64,000 bases of DNA from Paracyclopina nana (Eukaryota > Arthropoda > Copepoda > Cyclopoida > Cyclopettidae): assembly GCA_019096065.1 (NCBI GenBank), contig JAGUCH010000001.1, forward strand, positions 10,416,001 to 10,480,000, in the 5' to 3' direction. The first letter of the stretch is position 1. Every line of letters begins with the position of its first letter. Of the stretch, positions 1-11,100 are shown in pieces. The notes under the pieces are model-generated. The model saw nothing but the letters and a program-made list of their open reading frames with translations. It had not been told where the DNA came from and did no database searches. Made by a program: the position numbers and the translations under genes.

Positions 1-96
1 AAGCGGGGGCAAGCAAGGGCAAGCAAGGGCAAGCTAGGGCAAGCAAGGGCAAGCAAGGGCAAGCTAGGGCAAGCAAGGGCAAGCAAGGGCAAGCAG
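1..96. repeat. 10-bp minisatellite, unit AAGCAAGGGC
   Basis: About nine copies of AAGCAAGGGC, with variants AAGCTAGGGC and AAGCGGGGGC, run into the left edge of the window, so the full length is unknown. The reverse complement of the unit, GCCCTTGCTT, differs by one base from the 10-mer at 4650-4735, and both share CAAGGGC with the minisatellite at 51.6-52.7 kb. Confidence 0.9.
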
Positions 97-192
97 CCAT
101 AAAAGAGCAATAAATGCAGCATATAATGGTAGTTTTTGATCAAAAGTCACTGGTGTACTTATCCCATGGTGAAACTACAGACCATGCTGTAA

Positions 193-1592
193 AAATGCAA
201 TGCCAAAGCTGGCCTTTTTGGCCTTCAGAACTGCTGTCTGCTTGCACCAGGGTCAAGTTATCTGTGTTACGCGATAGTACTAATAAAAGACCAATGTGAC
301 AAGCATCCCTCCAAGGCCACTTTGTTGACCTTTGTGGCCTTCAAAGTCATCACTCACTTGACATTTGATAAATTCAGGTGCATTTGGGGTCATGCCTCCC
401 CCCTTTTGGCTGCTTGCCCCGCCCTGTCAGTTTTTGGCCATGTTGGGGCAAGCAGAGTCAATGCAAGGCCAAAGCTGGCCTTTTTGACCTTCAGAACCTT
501 CTTTGGCTTTGTCTCAGACCCCTGACAGAGCAGTTTGGGTCAAAAGTCAGCCCAAGTGTCTGCTTGCCCTAGGGTCAAGTTATCTGTGTTACGCGATTGT
601 ACTAATAAAAGACCAATGTGACAATCATCCCTCCAAGGCCACTTTGTTGACCTCTGTGGCCTTCAAAGTCATCACTGACTTGACATTTGATAAATTCAGG
701 TGCATTTGGGGTCATGCCTCCCCCCTTTTGGCTGCTTGCCCCGCCCTGTCAGTTTTTGGCCATGTTGGGGCAAGCAGAGTCAATGCAATGCCAAAGCTGG
801 CCTTTTTGGCCTTCAGAACTTTCTTTGGCTTTGTCTCAGACCCCTGACTGAGCAGTTTGGGTCAAAAGTCAGCCCAAGTGTCTGCTTGCCCCAGGGTCAA
901 GTTATCTGTGTTACGCGATAGTACTAATAAAAGACCAATGTGACAATCATCCCTCCAAGGCCACTTTGTTGACCTCTGTGGCCTTCAAAGTCATCACTCA
1001 CTTGACATTTGATAAATTCAGGTGCATTTGGGGTCATGCCTCCCCCCTTTTGGCTGCTTGCCCCGCCCTGTCAGTTTTTGGCCATGTTGGGGCAAGCAGA
1101 GTCAATGCAATGCCAAAGCTGGCCTTTTTGGCCTTCAGAACCTTCTTTGGCTTTGTCTCAGACCCCTGACTGAGCAGTTTGGGTCAAAAGTCAGCCCAAG
1201 TGTCTGCTTGCCCCAGGGTCAAGTTATCTGTGTTACGCGATAGTACTAATAAAAGACCAATGTGACAAGCATCCCTCCAAGGCCACTTTGTTGACCTCTG
1301 TGGCCTTCAAAGTCATCACTGACTTGACATTTGATAAATTCAGGTGCATTTGGGGTCATGCCTCCCCCCTTTTGGCTGCTTGCCCCGCCCTGTCAGTTTT
1401 TGGCCATGTTGGGGCAAGCAGAGTCAATGCAATGCCAAAGCTGGCCTTTTTGGCCTTCAGAACCTTCTTTGGCTCTGTCTCAGACCCCTGACAGAGCAGT
1501 TTGGGTCAAAAGTCAGCCCAAGTGTCTGCTTGCCCAAGGGTCAAGTTATCTGTGTTATGCAATAGTACTATTAAAAGACCAATGTGACAAGC
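193..1592. repeat. 322-bp satellite array
   Basis: The anchor 'atccctccaaggccac' recurs at about 303, 625, 947 and 1269, which is a constant 322-bp period. The first copy is partial and has lost part of its middle. Copies are nearly identical, suggesting recent homogenisation. Each monomer contains the palindrome GGCCTTTTTGGCC and several CTTGCCCC / GGGGCAAGC blocks. Open frames of 60-114 codons in the array repeat with the period and are by-products of it. Confidence 0.92.
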
Positions 1593-2102
1593 AATGATTT
1601 CATTCAATGATTTCTTTTAAAAGAAAATTTTTTTATTTACACTTATAATTTTCATATTGTTTTCAGTCATCTCTCATGTTACCAATGCAATGAATTAGGT
1701 TTTTGATTGGATAGGAGAGTTTTAATGGTAATTTATTGTCTGTACATTCCATTTCATGTATTTTTTCTGAAATGCGCTTCATCAAATTTACTTTCAGTTC
1801 ATTATTTACAAAATGTTGTTTTTTCCTTTCAATTTCTACATTGTCTACTTCAGTTAGTTTTTCCTTCCTTAGTGAAAAGAGATAAATACATTAGTTTCAT
1901 TACTTCATATAATTCATTATCAATATGAAATTTTTTTCAAAAGGAATCTCTCAGGCATGGAAAATTGTCCATGTTCTTTAGGGTGAAAGCAAATTAAGAA
2001 TTGTTCAAGAAAGTGATCCAAGATCTCATAGACTGTCAATGCAACAGCAAAAAAATAAGCAGACTAAAGAAGGAGCAATGCCATTGAAATTCGTTGGTTT
2101 AC
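1593..2102. other. AT-rich stretch without a recognised gene
   Basis: This lies between the 322-bp array and the innexin exon. I looked on the minus strand for the next innexin exon (the conserved segment entering the fourth membrane helix) and did not find it. Nothing else is recognisable. Confidence 0.5.
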
Positions 2103-2428
2103 AACAAATAAACATTGACTTTCCAAACTTTCAATTGAGCCACTTTCTCCAAATCTCAGGTAAGTGCATCGAAGCAGGGTTGGAAACATCTTTTCACATG
2201 GGTTGGCACTTCTGTTTATGCCCCAAATGTGATAAGCAACAATGAATCCATATTGAATGAATTGGTAGTTTGTGATCCAATGCAAAATAATTATTGCAAG
2301 AAAGGTAATGCAACATCCCAGGGCTTTGATAACCACAAAACGATGAAAGTAGTGGGAGAAGAAGCCCCTCCATTCTAAAAATCTTGTGAACAGGTGTACT
2401 GACCTTTCAATGGCTGCATCAACATTGT
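2103..2428 (-). CDS. Innexin-family exon, isolated (partial gene)
   Basis: Innexins form gap junctions and hemichannels in invertebrates. On the minus strand this exon encodes an amphipathic segment (IERSVHLFTRFLEW), a hydrophobic segment (ALGCCITFLAIIILHW) and then what looks like the second extracellular loop: MFPTLLRCTY, followed by FGESGSIESLESQCLF. The two cysteines are separated by 17 residues, as is usual for that loop, and FP followed by C is typical. A candidate acceptor (cctctag) precedes 2428 and a candidate donor (gtaaac) follows 2103. No exon for the first two membrane helices or for the C-terminal half was recognised nearby. It may be a gene with repeat-filled introns continuing off the left edge, or a stranded fragment. 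The frame is intact and the family call is fairly firm; gene status is open. Confidence 0.62.
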
Positions 2429-2507
2429 CTAGAGGCGCCATTTATTTTCATTGTTTAACAATGCATATAAAAGATTAGGATGTTCAAAGTGGGTGGGGTC
2501 AAATTGT

Positions 2508-3207
2508 GAAATTAATTTAAGACTGCTAATTATGTAATTATGCCTGTTAATTAGGCTAAAATGGAGTAACAGAAAAAGTAGTAATTGAGAATTGAGTTAT
2601 AAAATGGCAAATTTTTCCCTCATTGTTATAAAGCAGAAACTTCAGTTGAAATTAATTTAAAACTGCTAATTACGTAATTCTGCCTGTTAATTAGGCTAAA
2701 ATGGAGTAACAGAAAAAGTGGTTATTGAGAATTGAGTTATAAAAAAGCAAACTTTCCTTTCATTACTAGAAAGCAAAAATCACAGTTGAAATGAATTTAA
2801 AGCAGCTAATTACGCCAGTAAATTAGGCAAAAATGGAGTAACAGAAAAAATGGTTATTGAGAATTGAGTTATAAAAAAGCAAACTTTCCTTTCATTACTA
2901 GAAAGCAGAAACCGCAGTTGAAATGAATTTAAAACAGCTAACTACGTAATTACGCCTATTAATTAGGCTAAAATGGAGTAACAGAAAAAGAGGCAATTGA
3001 GAATTAAGTTATAAAAAAGCAAACTTTCCTTTCATTACAAGAAAGCAGAAACCGCAGTTGAAATTAATTTAAGACAGCTAATTACGTAATTACGCCAGTT
3101 AATTAGGCTAAAATGGAGTAACAGAAAAAGTGGTAATTGAGAATTGAGTCATAAAATAGCAAACTTTCCTTTCATTACTAGAAAGCAGAAACCACAGATG
3201 AAATTAA
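2508..3207. repeat. 140-bp tandem array, five copies
   Basis: The anchor GAAATTAATTT (or GAAATGAATTT) occurs at 2508, 2648, 2788, 2920, 3060 and 3200, giving spacings of 140, 140, 132, 140 and 140. The short third copy has lost an 8-base block around 'acgtaattac'. Each unit carries GCTAATTACGTAATTACGCC and AATGGAGTAACAGAAAAAG. Confidence 0.92.
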
Positions 3208-3220
3208 TTTAATACTGTAA

Positions 3221-3370
3221 CAATACTGTCCTGATGACGAGTCCATATAGGGTTTTTCGCTCATGAGTAGTCAAATGAAAGATCACCGAGTGGCGAAGAC
3301 ACGAGTGATCTGGAATTTTACTACAAATGAGCGAAAAACCCTATATGGACGAGTCATCAGGACAGTATTG
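3221..3370. repeat. 150-bp foldback (inverted repeat)
   Basis: The segment opens with CAATACTGTCCTGATGA and closes with its reverse complement. The arms match over about 55 bp, including CCATATAGGGTTTTTCGCTC, and an inner stem GATCAC...GTGATC sits near the centre. It follows directly on the 140-bp array. I see no clear flanking duplication and no coding capacity. A small non-autonomous foldback element is likely. Confidence 0.85.
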
Positions 3371-3886
3371 ACATTTTTGTTAACTTCGTGATGGTTAAAA
3401 ATCGCAATTATACTGTTAAATGCAAAAAATTGATTAATTTAACAAGTCAATTGGCCTTAAAAAGGATAGCTCGTTTGCAGGTAAAACTTTGCGGTCAATC
3501 GCGCGCGCGCGCATCTCCAGCAAGAGCTCAGCACTTGTAGGGCAACTATATATTTAGTGGAATATTTAGCCATAATTTTTCGAAAAAACACCAAAATGAC
3601 GAATTTGGCTTCAAATTAATAAGATGTTACATATAATTCCATTCTTTTTTCCAAGATCAATAAAAGCTTGTTACAAAGAAGACTATAAAAATAGATTTTT
3701 TCACTTCTTTTAAATAATAGTGTCTTGGCAGACTTTTCTAGAATGAGGATGTTTAAGAGGACTCTTATAAAATTAGAATACTTTAGAGGACTGTTCTTCA
3801 TTATAAATTATTTTTGAAGATTTTCTTAAAACAGAATGCAAATGTAATTATTTGTATATGCCAGAATATGCTGTGACATAAGAGAT
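3371..3886. other. Gene-free stretch with a (CG)n run
   Basis: AT-rich sequence with a short alternating run, CGCGCGCGCGC, near 3500. I see no coding pattern or other structure. Confidence 0.5.
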
Positions 3887-3956
3887 GTCTGGTAGTACAC
3901 TGGCATAGTGCAGACCTTACACCCAGTCGACCCAGGTTCAAATCCCGGTCAAGTCT
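3887..3956 (+). pseudogene. tRNA-Val-like sequence, degenerate
   Basis: A box-A-like start (TGGTAGTACACTGG), an anticodon-loop-like CTTACAC (anticodon TAC, Val), a good T-arm (CCAGG TTCAAAT CCCGG) and a terminal run of T residues are all present. The D-stem can pair, but the anticodon and acceptor stems pair poorly. I read it as a tRNA relic or the head of a tRNA-derived SINE. Confidence 0.5.
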
Positions 3957-3998
3957 TTTTTTTAATTGAAGAAGGACTCTCAAGTTGTCAACTGTACC

Positions 3999-4500
3999 TA
4001 AAGTGACTTGATTGGTCCTCTCTGATTTCATTCTCATGATTCAAGGCCAAAAAGGCCGAAATAATGGCCCTAATCATTTGTTTGCCCATAACATCAGTTT
4101 ACAGTGAAGGAAATAGGGCAAACAAATTTCAACAGGCGCAAACAACCTCTGAAGGGATGGAAATAACCTCTTTCATGTTACTGGGACTGCCCTTGAGTCT
4201 TACCTTGGTGTGGAAGGCCAAAAAGGCCAGAAAAAGTTGACTTGCTCAATAATGCAGCATTTTTGCACTTTTAGCTTTTTACGCGCAAAAGTGAAAAGTC
4301 GATTATGGGGCAAACAAACTTTCTGCAAGCTGCATTTGCCCTAAGGTGACTTGATTGGTCCTCTCTGATTTCATTCTCATGATTCAAAGCCAAAAAGGAA
4401 GAAATAAAAGCCTTAATTATTCTAACATTGCTGCACAATGAAGGAAATAGTGCAAACAAACTCTGAATGGATTGAAATAAGAAGATTCACATTACTTGGC
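3999..4500. repeat. Diverged duplication, about 340-bp spacing
   Basis: A block starting 'aagtgacttgattggtcctc' near 4001 recurs near 4341, followed in both by a diverged 'tcatgattcaaggccaaaaa' stretch. The motif GGCCAAAAAGGCC, shared with the 322-bp satellite, occurs at about 4047 and 4216. Confidence 0.7.
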
Positions 4501-4544
4501 CTTACTTTGAGCCTCACTTTGGGTCTTACTTTGTTTGCCTATGT

Positions 4545-4742
4545 TTGTCCTTGTGTGCAATGCATTTTTATTTGGTTTGCCCTCGTTACCAATGCATGAT
4601 TATTTTGTTTGCCTCTGTTTGCCTTTGTTTGCCCTTGTTTGCCTTTGTTTGTGATGCATTTTTATTTTGTTTGCCCCTGTTTGCCCTTGTTTGCCCTTGT
4701 TTGCCCTTGTTTGCCCTTGTTTGCCCTTGTTTGCCTTATTTA
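4545..4742. repeat. GCCCTTGTTT minisatellite
   Basis: Degenerate at the left and regular at the right, where GCCCTTGTTT repeats perfectly about seven times near 4670-4735. It differs by one base from the reverse complement of the minisatellite at the left edge of the window. Confidence 0.88.
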
Positions 4743-6890
4743 GACATGCCCCTCCAGAACAGTTTTTCACATCCAGAATCATGAAAGGTGCAGAACGCCT
4801 AAAAGTTTGCACCTTCTAAATTCTCTTTGGCACCAGCTGAGCTGAGCTGGACCAAAAAAGTGACATTCCATCGTGGACTTTTCGAGTGCGTGGCCTTTTT
4901 CATTTTTGAGTAGCAGCATATATACTATAACAGTAGCAATTGCTCCAGAACAGTTTTTCACATCAAGAATCATGACAGTTTTTCACATCCAGAATCATGA
5001 AAGGTGCAGAACACCTGAAAGTTTGCACCTTCTAAATTCTCTTTGGCACCAGCTGAGCTGAGCTGGACCCAAAAAGTGACATTCCATCGTGGACTTTTCG
5101 AGTGCGTGGCCTTTTTCATTTTTGAGTAGCAGCATATATACTATAACAGTAGCAATTGCTCCAGAACAGTTTTTCACATCAAGAATCATGACAGTTTTTC
5201 ACATCCAGAATCATGAAAGGTGCAGAACACCTGAAAGTTTGCACCTTCTAAATTCTCTTTGGCACCAGCTGAGCTGAGCTGGACCCAAAAAGTGACATTC
5301 CATCGTGGACTTTACGAGCGTGAGACCTTTTTCATTTTCGAGTAGCAGCATATATACTATAACAGTGGCAATTGCTCCAAAACAGTTTTTCACATCCAGA
5401 ATCATGAAAGGTGCAGAACGCCTAAAAGTTTGCACCTTCTAAATTCTCTTTGGCACCAGCTGAGCTGAGCTGGACCAAAAAAGTGACATTCCATCGCGGA
5501 CTTTTCGAGTGCGTGGCCTTTTTCATTTTTGAGTAGCAGCATATATACTATAACAGTAGCAATTGCTCCAGAACAGTTTTTCACATCAAGAATCATGACA
5601 GTTTTTCATATCCAGAATCATGAAAGGTGCAGAACGCCTAAAAGTTTGCACCTTCTAAATTCTCTTTGGCACCAGCTGAGCTGAGCTGGACCCAAAAAGT
5701 GACATTCCATCGTGGACTTTTCGAGTGCGTGGCCTTTTTCATTTTTGAGTAGCAGCATATATACTATAACAGTAGCAATTGCTCCAGAACAGTTTTTCAC
5801 ATCAAGAATCATGACAGTTTTTCACATCCAGAATCATGAAAGGTGCAGAACACCTGAAAGTTTGCACCTTCTAAATTCTCTTTGGCACCAGCTGAGCTGA
5901 GCTGGACCCAAAAAGTGACATTCCATCGTGGACTTTACGAGCGTGAGACCTTTTTCATTTTCGAGTAGCAGCATATATACTATAACAGTGGCAATTGCTC
6001 CAAAACAGTTTTTCACATCCAGAATCATGAAAGGTGCAGAACGCCTAAAAGTTTGCACCTTCTAAATTCTCTTTGGCACCAGCTGAGCTGAGCTGGACCA
6101 AAAAAGTGACATTCCATCGTGGACTTTTCGAGTGCGTGGCCTTTTTCATTTTTGAGTAGCAGCATATATACTATAACAGTAGCAATTGCTCCAGAACAGT
6201 TTTTCACATCAAGAATCATGACAGTTTTTCATATCCAGAATCATGAAAGGTGCAGAACACCTGAAAGTTTGCACCTTCTAAATTCTCTTTGGCACCAGCT
6301 GAGCTGAGCTGGACCCAAAAAGTGACATTCCATCGTGGACTTTTCAAGCTTGAGACCTTTTTCATTTTCGAGTAGCAGCATATATACTATAACAGTGGCA
6401 ATTGCTCCAGAACAGTTTTTCACTTCCAGAATCATGAAAGGTGCAGAAAGTTTGTACCTTCTAAATTCTCTTTGGCACCAGCTGAGCTGGACCACAAAAG
6501 TGACATTCCATGGAGGACTTTTCGAGTGTGAGACCTTTTTCATTTTCGAGTTGCAGCATATATACTATTACAGTGGCAATTGCTGCAAAACAGTTTTGCA
6601 CATCCAGAATCATGACAGTTTTTCGCATCCAGAATCATGAATGGTGCAGAACACCTGAAAGTTTGCACCTTCTAAACTCTCTTTGGCACCAGCTGAGCTG
6701 AGCTGGACCCAAAAAGTGACATTCCATCGTGGACTTTACTAGCGTGAGACCTTTTTCATTTTCGAGTAGCAGCATATATACTATAACAGTGGCAATTGCT
6801 CCAGAACAGTTTTTCACATCCAGAATCATGAAAGGTGCAGAACACCTGAAAGTTTGCACCTTCTAAATTCTCTTTGGCTCCAGCTGAGAC
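4743..6890. repeat. Satellite with 623-bp higher-order period
   Basis: Monomers carry CAGCTGAGCTGAGCTGG, ATATATACTATAACAGT and CAGTTTTTCACATC. One recurring position falls at 4779, 4995, 5211, 5402, 5618, 5834, 6025 and 6241, which gives spacings 216, 216, 191, 216, 216, 191, 216. The unit is therefore a trimer of 216+216+191 bp (623 bp) repeated twice and starting a third time. The 191-bp monomer lacks one of two adjacent CACATC-AAGAATCATGAC blocks. From about 6330 the copies are more diverged. Confidence 0.92.
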
Positions 6891-7674
6891 AAACAAGAAA
6901 TAACACCATCCCAAATTTTTTTGGTGACAATTTGAATCTTTATCTACCATTCGATGCAAAAAAATCCCAAATCCATCCAGGGACTTTGGAGAAAATCGAC
7001 CTCAAAGTCGGGTCCGAAAAAGCAAATTTTGCCTTTTTTTGGCCTTGCTGAGGACTTTTTCCAACTTTTTTCCCCTGACATCCGGACACCCCCTAGGGCC
7101 CTCAAGAATTGGGGCATAGTTGATTTTGGCTGCCCTCCACTCCTCCTGCCATGCCCCTGCAAAGATTTGCCTTGTTTCAACCAGCTGAAAAGACTAGGCC
7201 CCATTTGACGCCCTTAGAGCATCTTGGGGTCCGCCAAACTTGAAACCCCATCCAACCACATGGTGACAAGGGGTTTGGGCTCAAAATTGAAAAATTGAAT
7301 CCGAATTGATGTATCAAAAGTAGGAATGAGATAGGCCCACGGTCTGTTAAGTTTTTTGTGGAAAGTCAGTGGGCTGGATGCTGAAATTCCACTCCTTGGG
7401 CGCACAGAGAACTGACAAATCCAATGGACTCAGCAGAGCAAAGGAATGCCAAGCTGTCCAAACTTTACAACGTGCCGAGGGCCACACTAGTAAAAGTTTA
7501 TCAGCACTACAAGCTTGACTACGCACTATTTGGTGCTCAAGCTGGTTGGACATGTGGGCCTTTCTCCGGAAGAGCTGTGATCGCATTTCAGAATGTATTT
7601 GGAGTAGTCCTACATTGATGATGAAGAAATTTACAAAAATAGAATCGTAAAAAAGCATCATCACAGCTGACTTT
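6891..7674. other. 3' flank of the PDZ gene
   Basis: This holds no satellite. A plus-strand open stretch at 7424-7618 ends in a segment weakly like a sulfotransferase C-terminus (see findings). I saw no clear minus-strand AATAAA for the PDZ gene, so its 3' end is not located. Confidence 0.4.
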
Positions 7675-8192
7675 CTATCGCTTGGCTTCAAGCTTTTCGG
7701 GCTCTTTCTGCTCGCAAGACATGGTATCCTGGTTGGCATTATTCGATTTGGTTCCTACATCATTATTGTTGGATCCTCCCGCGTTGGAGGAAGTACTTCC
7801 ACTGCAATTCGGCTTCTCCGCATCCGGAATGAGTTTCTGGCGAATGACCAGTGTGGCTGTGCCATCGTTGAGCTTCTTCATGAAGTTCCACGCTTCGATG
7901 CGAGACATGCGCGAGCAATCCGTGTTGTTTACCATCACAATTTCGTCTCCGACTCGCAAGACGTTTGTCTTGTCTGCTGCACCACCTGCAATAGGATTCA
8001 GTTGCACATCAACCGGATTAGAGAGTAGTAGGATACCGAGTATAGTACCTGTGAAGATCTTCTTGATGGTCAAGGGTCGGTCTCCAAGAGGCGAGTCTTT
8101 GCCCCCCTCCAGGCTGAATCCAAGGCCAGTGCCCTCTTTTTTCAGCACCACCGTTTTCGGAGCTCCTCTTGGCACGTCCACAAACTTCAGAT
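7675..8192 (-). CDS. PDZ3 and C-terminus, two exons of the PDZ scaffold
   Basis: Exons 8049-8192 and 7985-7675 are separated by a 63-nt intron. Together they encode a complete PDZ fold: the carboxylate-binding loop [12 protein letters not shown], then [26 protein letters not shown] and the terminal strand ATLVIRQK. The segment [13 protein letters not shown] is the feature most like the last PDZ of pro-IL-16. A polar tail of about 50 residues rich in Asn and Ser ends in KLEAKR. The PDZ intron sits within the strand before GGAAD. Confidence 0.88.
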
Positions 8193-11100
8193 CTAATGAG
8201 AAAAAAGTGAGGCATGATCATTCAATTTAATGCACATCCATGTATACAACAATCTACCTGACAAAAGTGATTTACTGTCAAGAGGGCTCTCAAGAATTTT
8301 GGGAGGACGCCCACTGTTAATGTAATTGTATGACGGATAATCTGCCCGATCATAGGCACCATCGGCCGGCGTTACAGAGCGGCTTCTTGACAGCACCAAC
8401 ACCACCTCAGACCGCGGAGCCTGTAGAGCAAAAAAGAACCAGGTCAGCAGAGCTTTGATGTCATGACAATTAGCATAAATGCATACCTTGAGGATGCTAA
8501 GTGCTTCTCGATGAGTGACTCCTTTGGTCGACCTCCCATTGATGGACAGGACTCGGTCTCCCTTCTGGATGCGGCCATCACGATCTGCCAGTGTTCCAGG
8601 AATCACCTTATGGACCTGCTCATCATCAAATAAGCCAGAGAATGCATTTTCAGATCAATTACAAGCTCACCGTTATATCTTTATTTTCGTAGTCGGCTCC
8701 TCCTGCGAGTGTGATTCCAATTGACCCAGCCGTGAATTCACGATGAAGGACAATGACCATAATTTCGTGCGAAGGCGTACCGGACTCTTCCAAGGATTGG
8801 TTGGCCTCATCAATCAGCCCTTGCAACTCCTATCAGCGATCATGATGAGAATTATTAGACTTGATTTCTTTTTTGGGTTCACTTTAATTATTGCAGGGCT
8901 TGATTGCAATCTCTGCAGTGAATAAGATTGAAACACTCGTCTGTGCTGCAAAGGCTCACTGATTTTGCGTCGAGCCTTACTGCTGTTCATTTTGAAATCG
9001 CTAGGCTACTACTATTTTTTGTGCTTCCTTGATAAAATGCTAATAGATGATTCATAGCTGTCAGGCCAAATCAGCCAAAGTTGATAAGAAGTTGAGTAGT
9101 GGTAAAAAATCCCATTTATCTTAAGTCGATCGTGCTAGGGCAACTGATTGAAATTGCTTCAAGAGCACAAAGGGGGATAATTGAATTCGCTGATTTACCT
9201 GAGGAGAAATGAGGCTGGTGGAGCTGGCAAGTGACGAAATGGATCCGTAATGATCCCTCATCGAGCTATTCTGGCCAGAAATGAGGCTCGATACAGAGCC
9301 ATAACATAGCTGAGGCGTCGGAATTGACGACTCGTCCGAGTTGGTCGAGTCCAGGGAAGACATCCGATGATGGCAAGGACTCATGCCCCCGGCCATTTGC
9401 AAAGACTGCTCAGCCTTCTCAAAAGCCCTCCTAATATCATTGACACTAACGCACCGACGGCCTCCGTTCCCATTTGCCAAAGTTGGGTTGTTGAGGCTGT
9501 GAGCCTCCGAGGTCGGAGTACGGCCATCAAGGCTGTCAAGAAGGTCCCTCGAGCCTGGGGACTTGGGGGTGTCCGAGGTCGTGCTGCAGTCTAACAGGTC
9601 AGCTTGGCTACTTCCCCTGGAAGTAGAGGCTGAGATTCCAATGCGGCCTCCATGACTGAGGCCAATTTCAAAAATCTTGAGTTCAGTGCCTGGCCCCGAC
9701 TCTATTAGACTGGATGGCCTCGAGGGAGCAGCGTTTTTATTCTCCCTCATCTTGACTCCCGAGGAGGCTGTGGATGAGGAGTCGGGGACACTGTACTTCC
9801 GGTCCGGACTGATCATTGAGTTGGATGGCGAAGAGGACGGCATTGAAAGGTCAAAACTCTCCCACTCCGCTGCGTCGGCAGGCAAAAAATTGGACCACTC
9901 GGTCACCTTGTCTGTGGCCTGCGACCGCGATCCTGGAGAGGCCACGATGGCCTCTGAGGTCAGGGATGACCTCGACTCCCACTTTTCAGCCAACTCCCTG
10001 ATGCTCTTGGCCACCCCCGGTGAGCCAGATGAAACACTTGAGGATTTCCTTGGACCAAATATGAGCTCTTTTGGCCTCTCGGCCTCAACTTTGCTTTTCG
10101 GTAACTGCTCCATTGTTTGGCCTTTCTTGTCGAGATTCCTCTCCACAATTTCTGACATGCGAGCCACTCGATTTTCAATGTCTTTGATGGTATCAGCAAA
10201 GTTCTCCGAGCCTCTTCGCAGGCCAAGGTCCTCAGTTGGCGGGATTTCCTTCGACGGCCTCCGAGAATTGAAGGCCGAGTCACAAGAGGTTTTCCTCGAG
10301 TTGGGACTCGAATTAGCCAACGAGTCCTGCGAAGAGTGAATCTTACTACTCTCTCCCAGAGCTCTGGGAGCATTCATCATTTCAAATGACTTTTTCCTCT
10401 CGGCAATGGTGAAGGAGGACGACCTCGAGGCCGGCTTAAGTTCGGGCTTGGCACTGCTCTTTTTGCAGGACTCCAGGATGTTGCGCCTGTTGATGGCTTC
10501 AATGCTGTCCTTCTTGAGCACTCGAGGATTATCAACCTCGGAGGTTTCCTCGATGGTCTCATTCAGCGGCCTTTTGCCAACCGACCTCGGAGAATTGGGG
10601 GGCGAGACGCTGATGTGCGACAACGACGACCTTCCAGATGAAACAGCTGAATCATTGTCCGAGTCATCAGACTTGGTGTTGTTCATCGCCACTGGCTTCG
10701 AGTCTGCCACATGCACAGTAAAAGGCTTGCGCTTGAAGGCCGGCGAGTACTTGGGCAGTCCATTCGTTTTCCATGGCGGAGTGGACAGGACTTTTGAGGA
10801 CGAGGCAGCCTCCATTTCTGGTATCACAGGGCTCTTTGTCTTGGTCATTGCGCTCTTGCGGCGGCTTTCACCACCGACACTGCTGTTGTTGTCCACGCTT
10901 TTGGAGAGGCCGCTGGAGCTGAGCGACCTCAAGGCCGCTGAGGAGGTCGAGATGGACCTCTCGTGGCTGACTGCATTGCTGCGATACCCTTTGGGTGCAA
11001 TCTCCATGAGGCTTTGGGAGCGGCTGGACCCAAACGAGGGAGTTGGCTTTTTGTCCCGCGAGGTGTTGGCCTCGGAGGACAGTCGCATGAGGCGTGCGTG

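Noticed and set aside
114..1597. Several overlapping open frames of 60-114 codons on the plus strand
   Set aside because: They recur every 322 bp, matching the satellite, and have no domain or codon signature.
3221..3370. Hammerhead ribozyme
   Set aside because: CTGATGA is present in the arm, but the GAAA segment and a suitable stem II are not in the right positions on either strand.
4600..6859. Open frames of 60-101 codons on both strands
   Set aside because: They follow the 216/191-bp satellite monomers and overlap on opposite strands.
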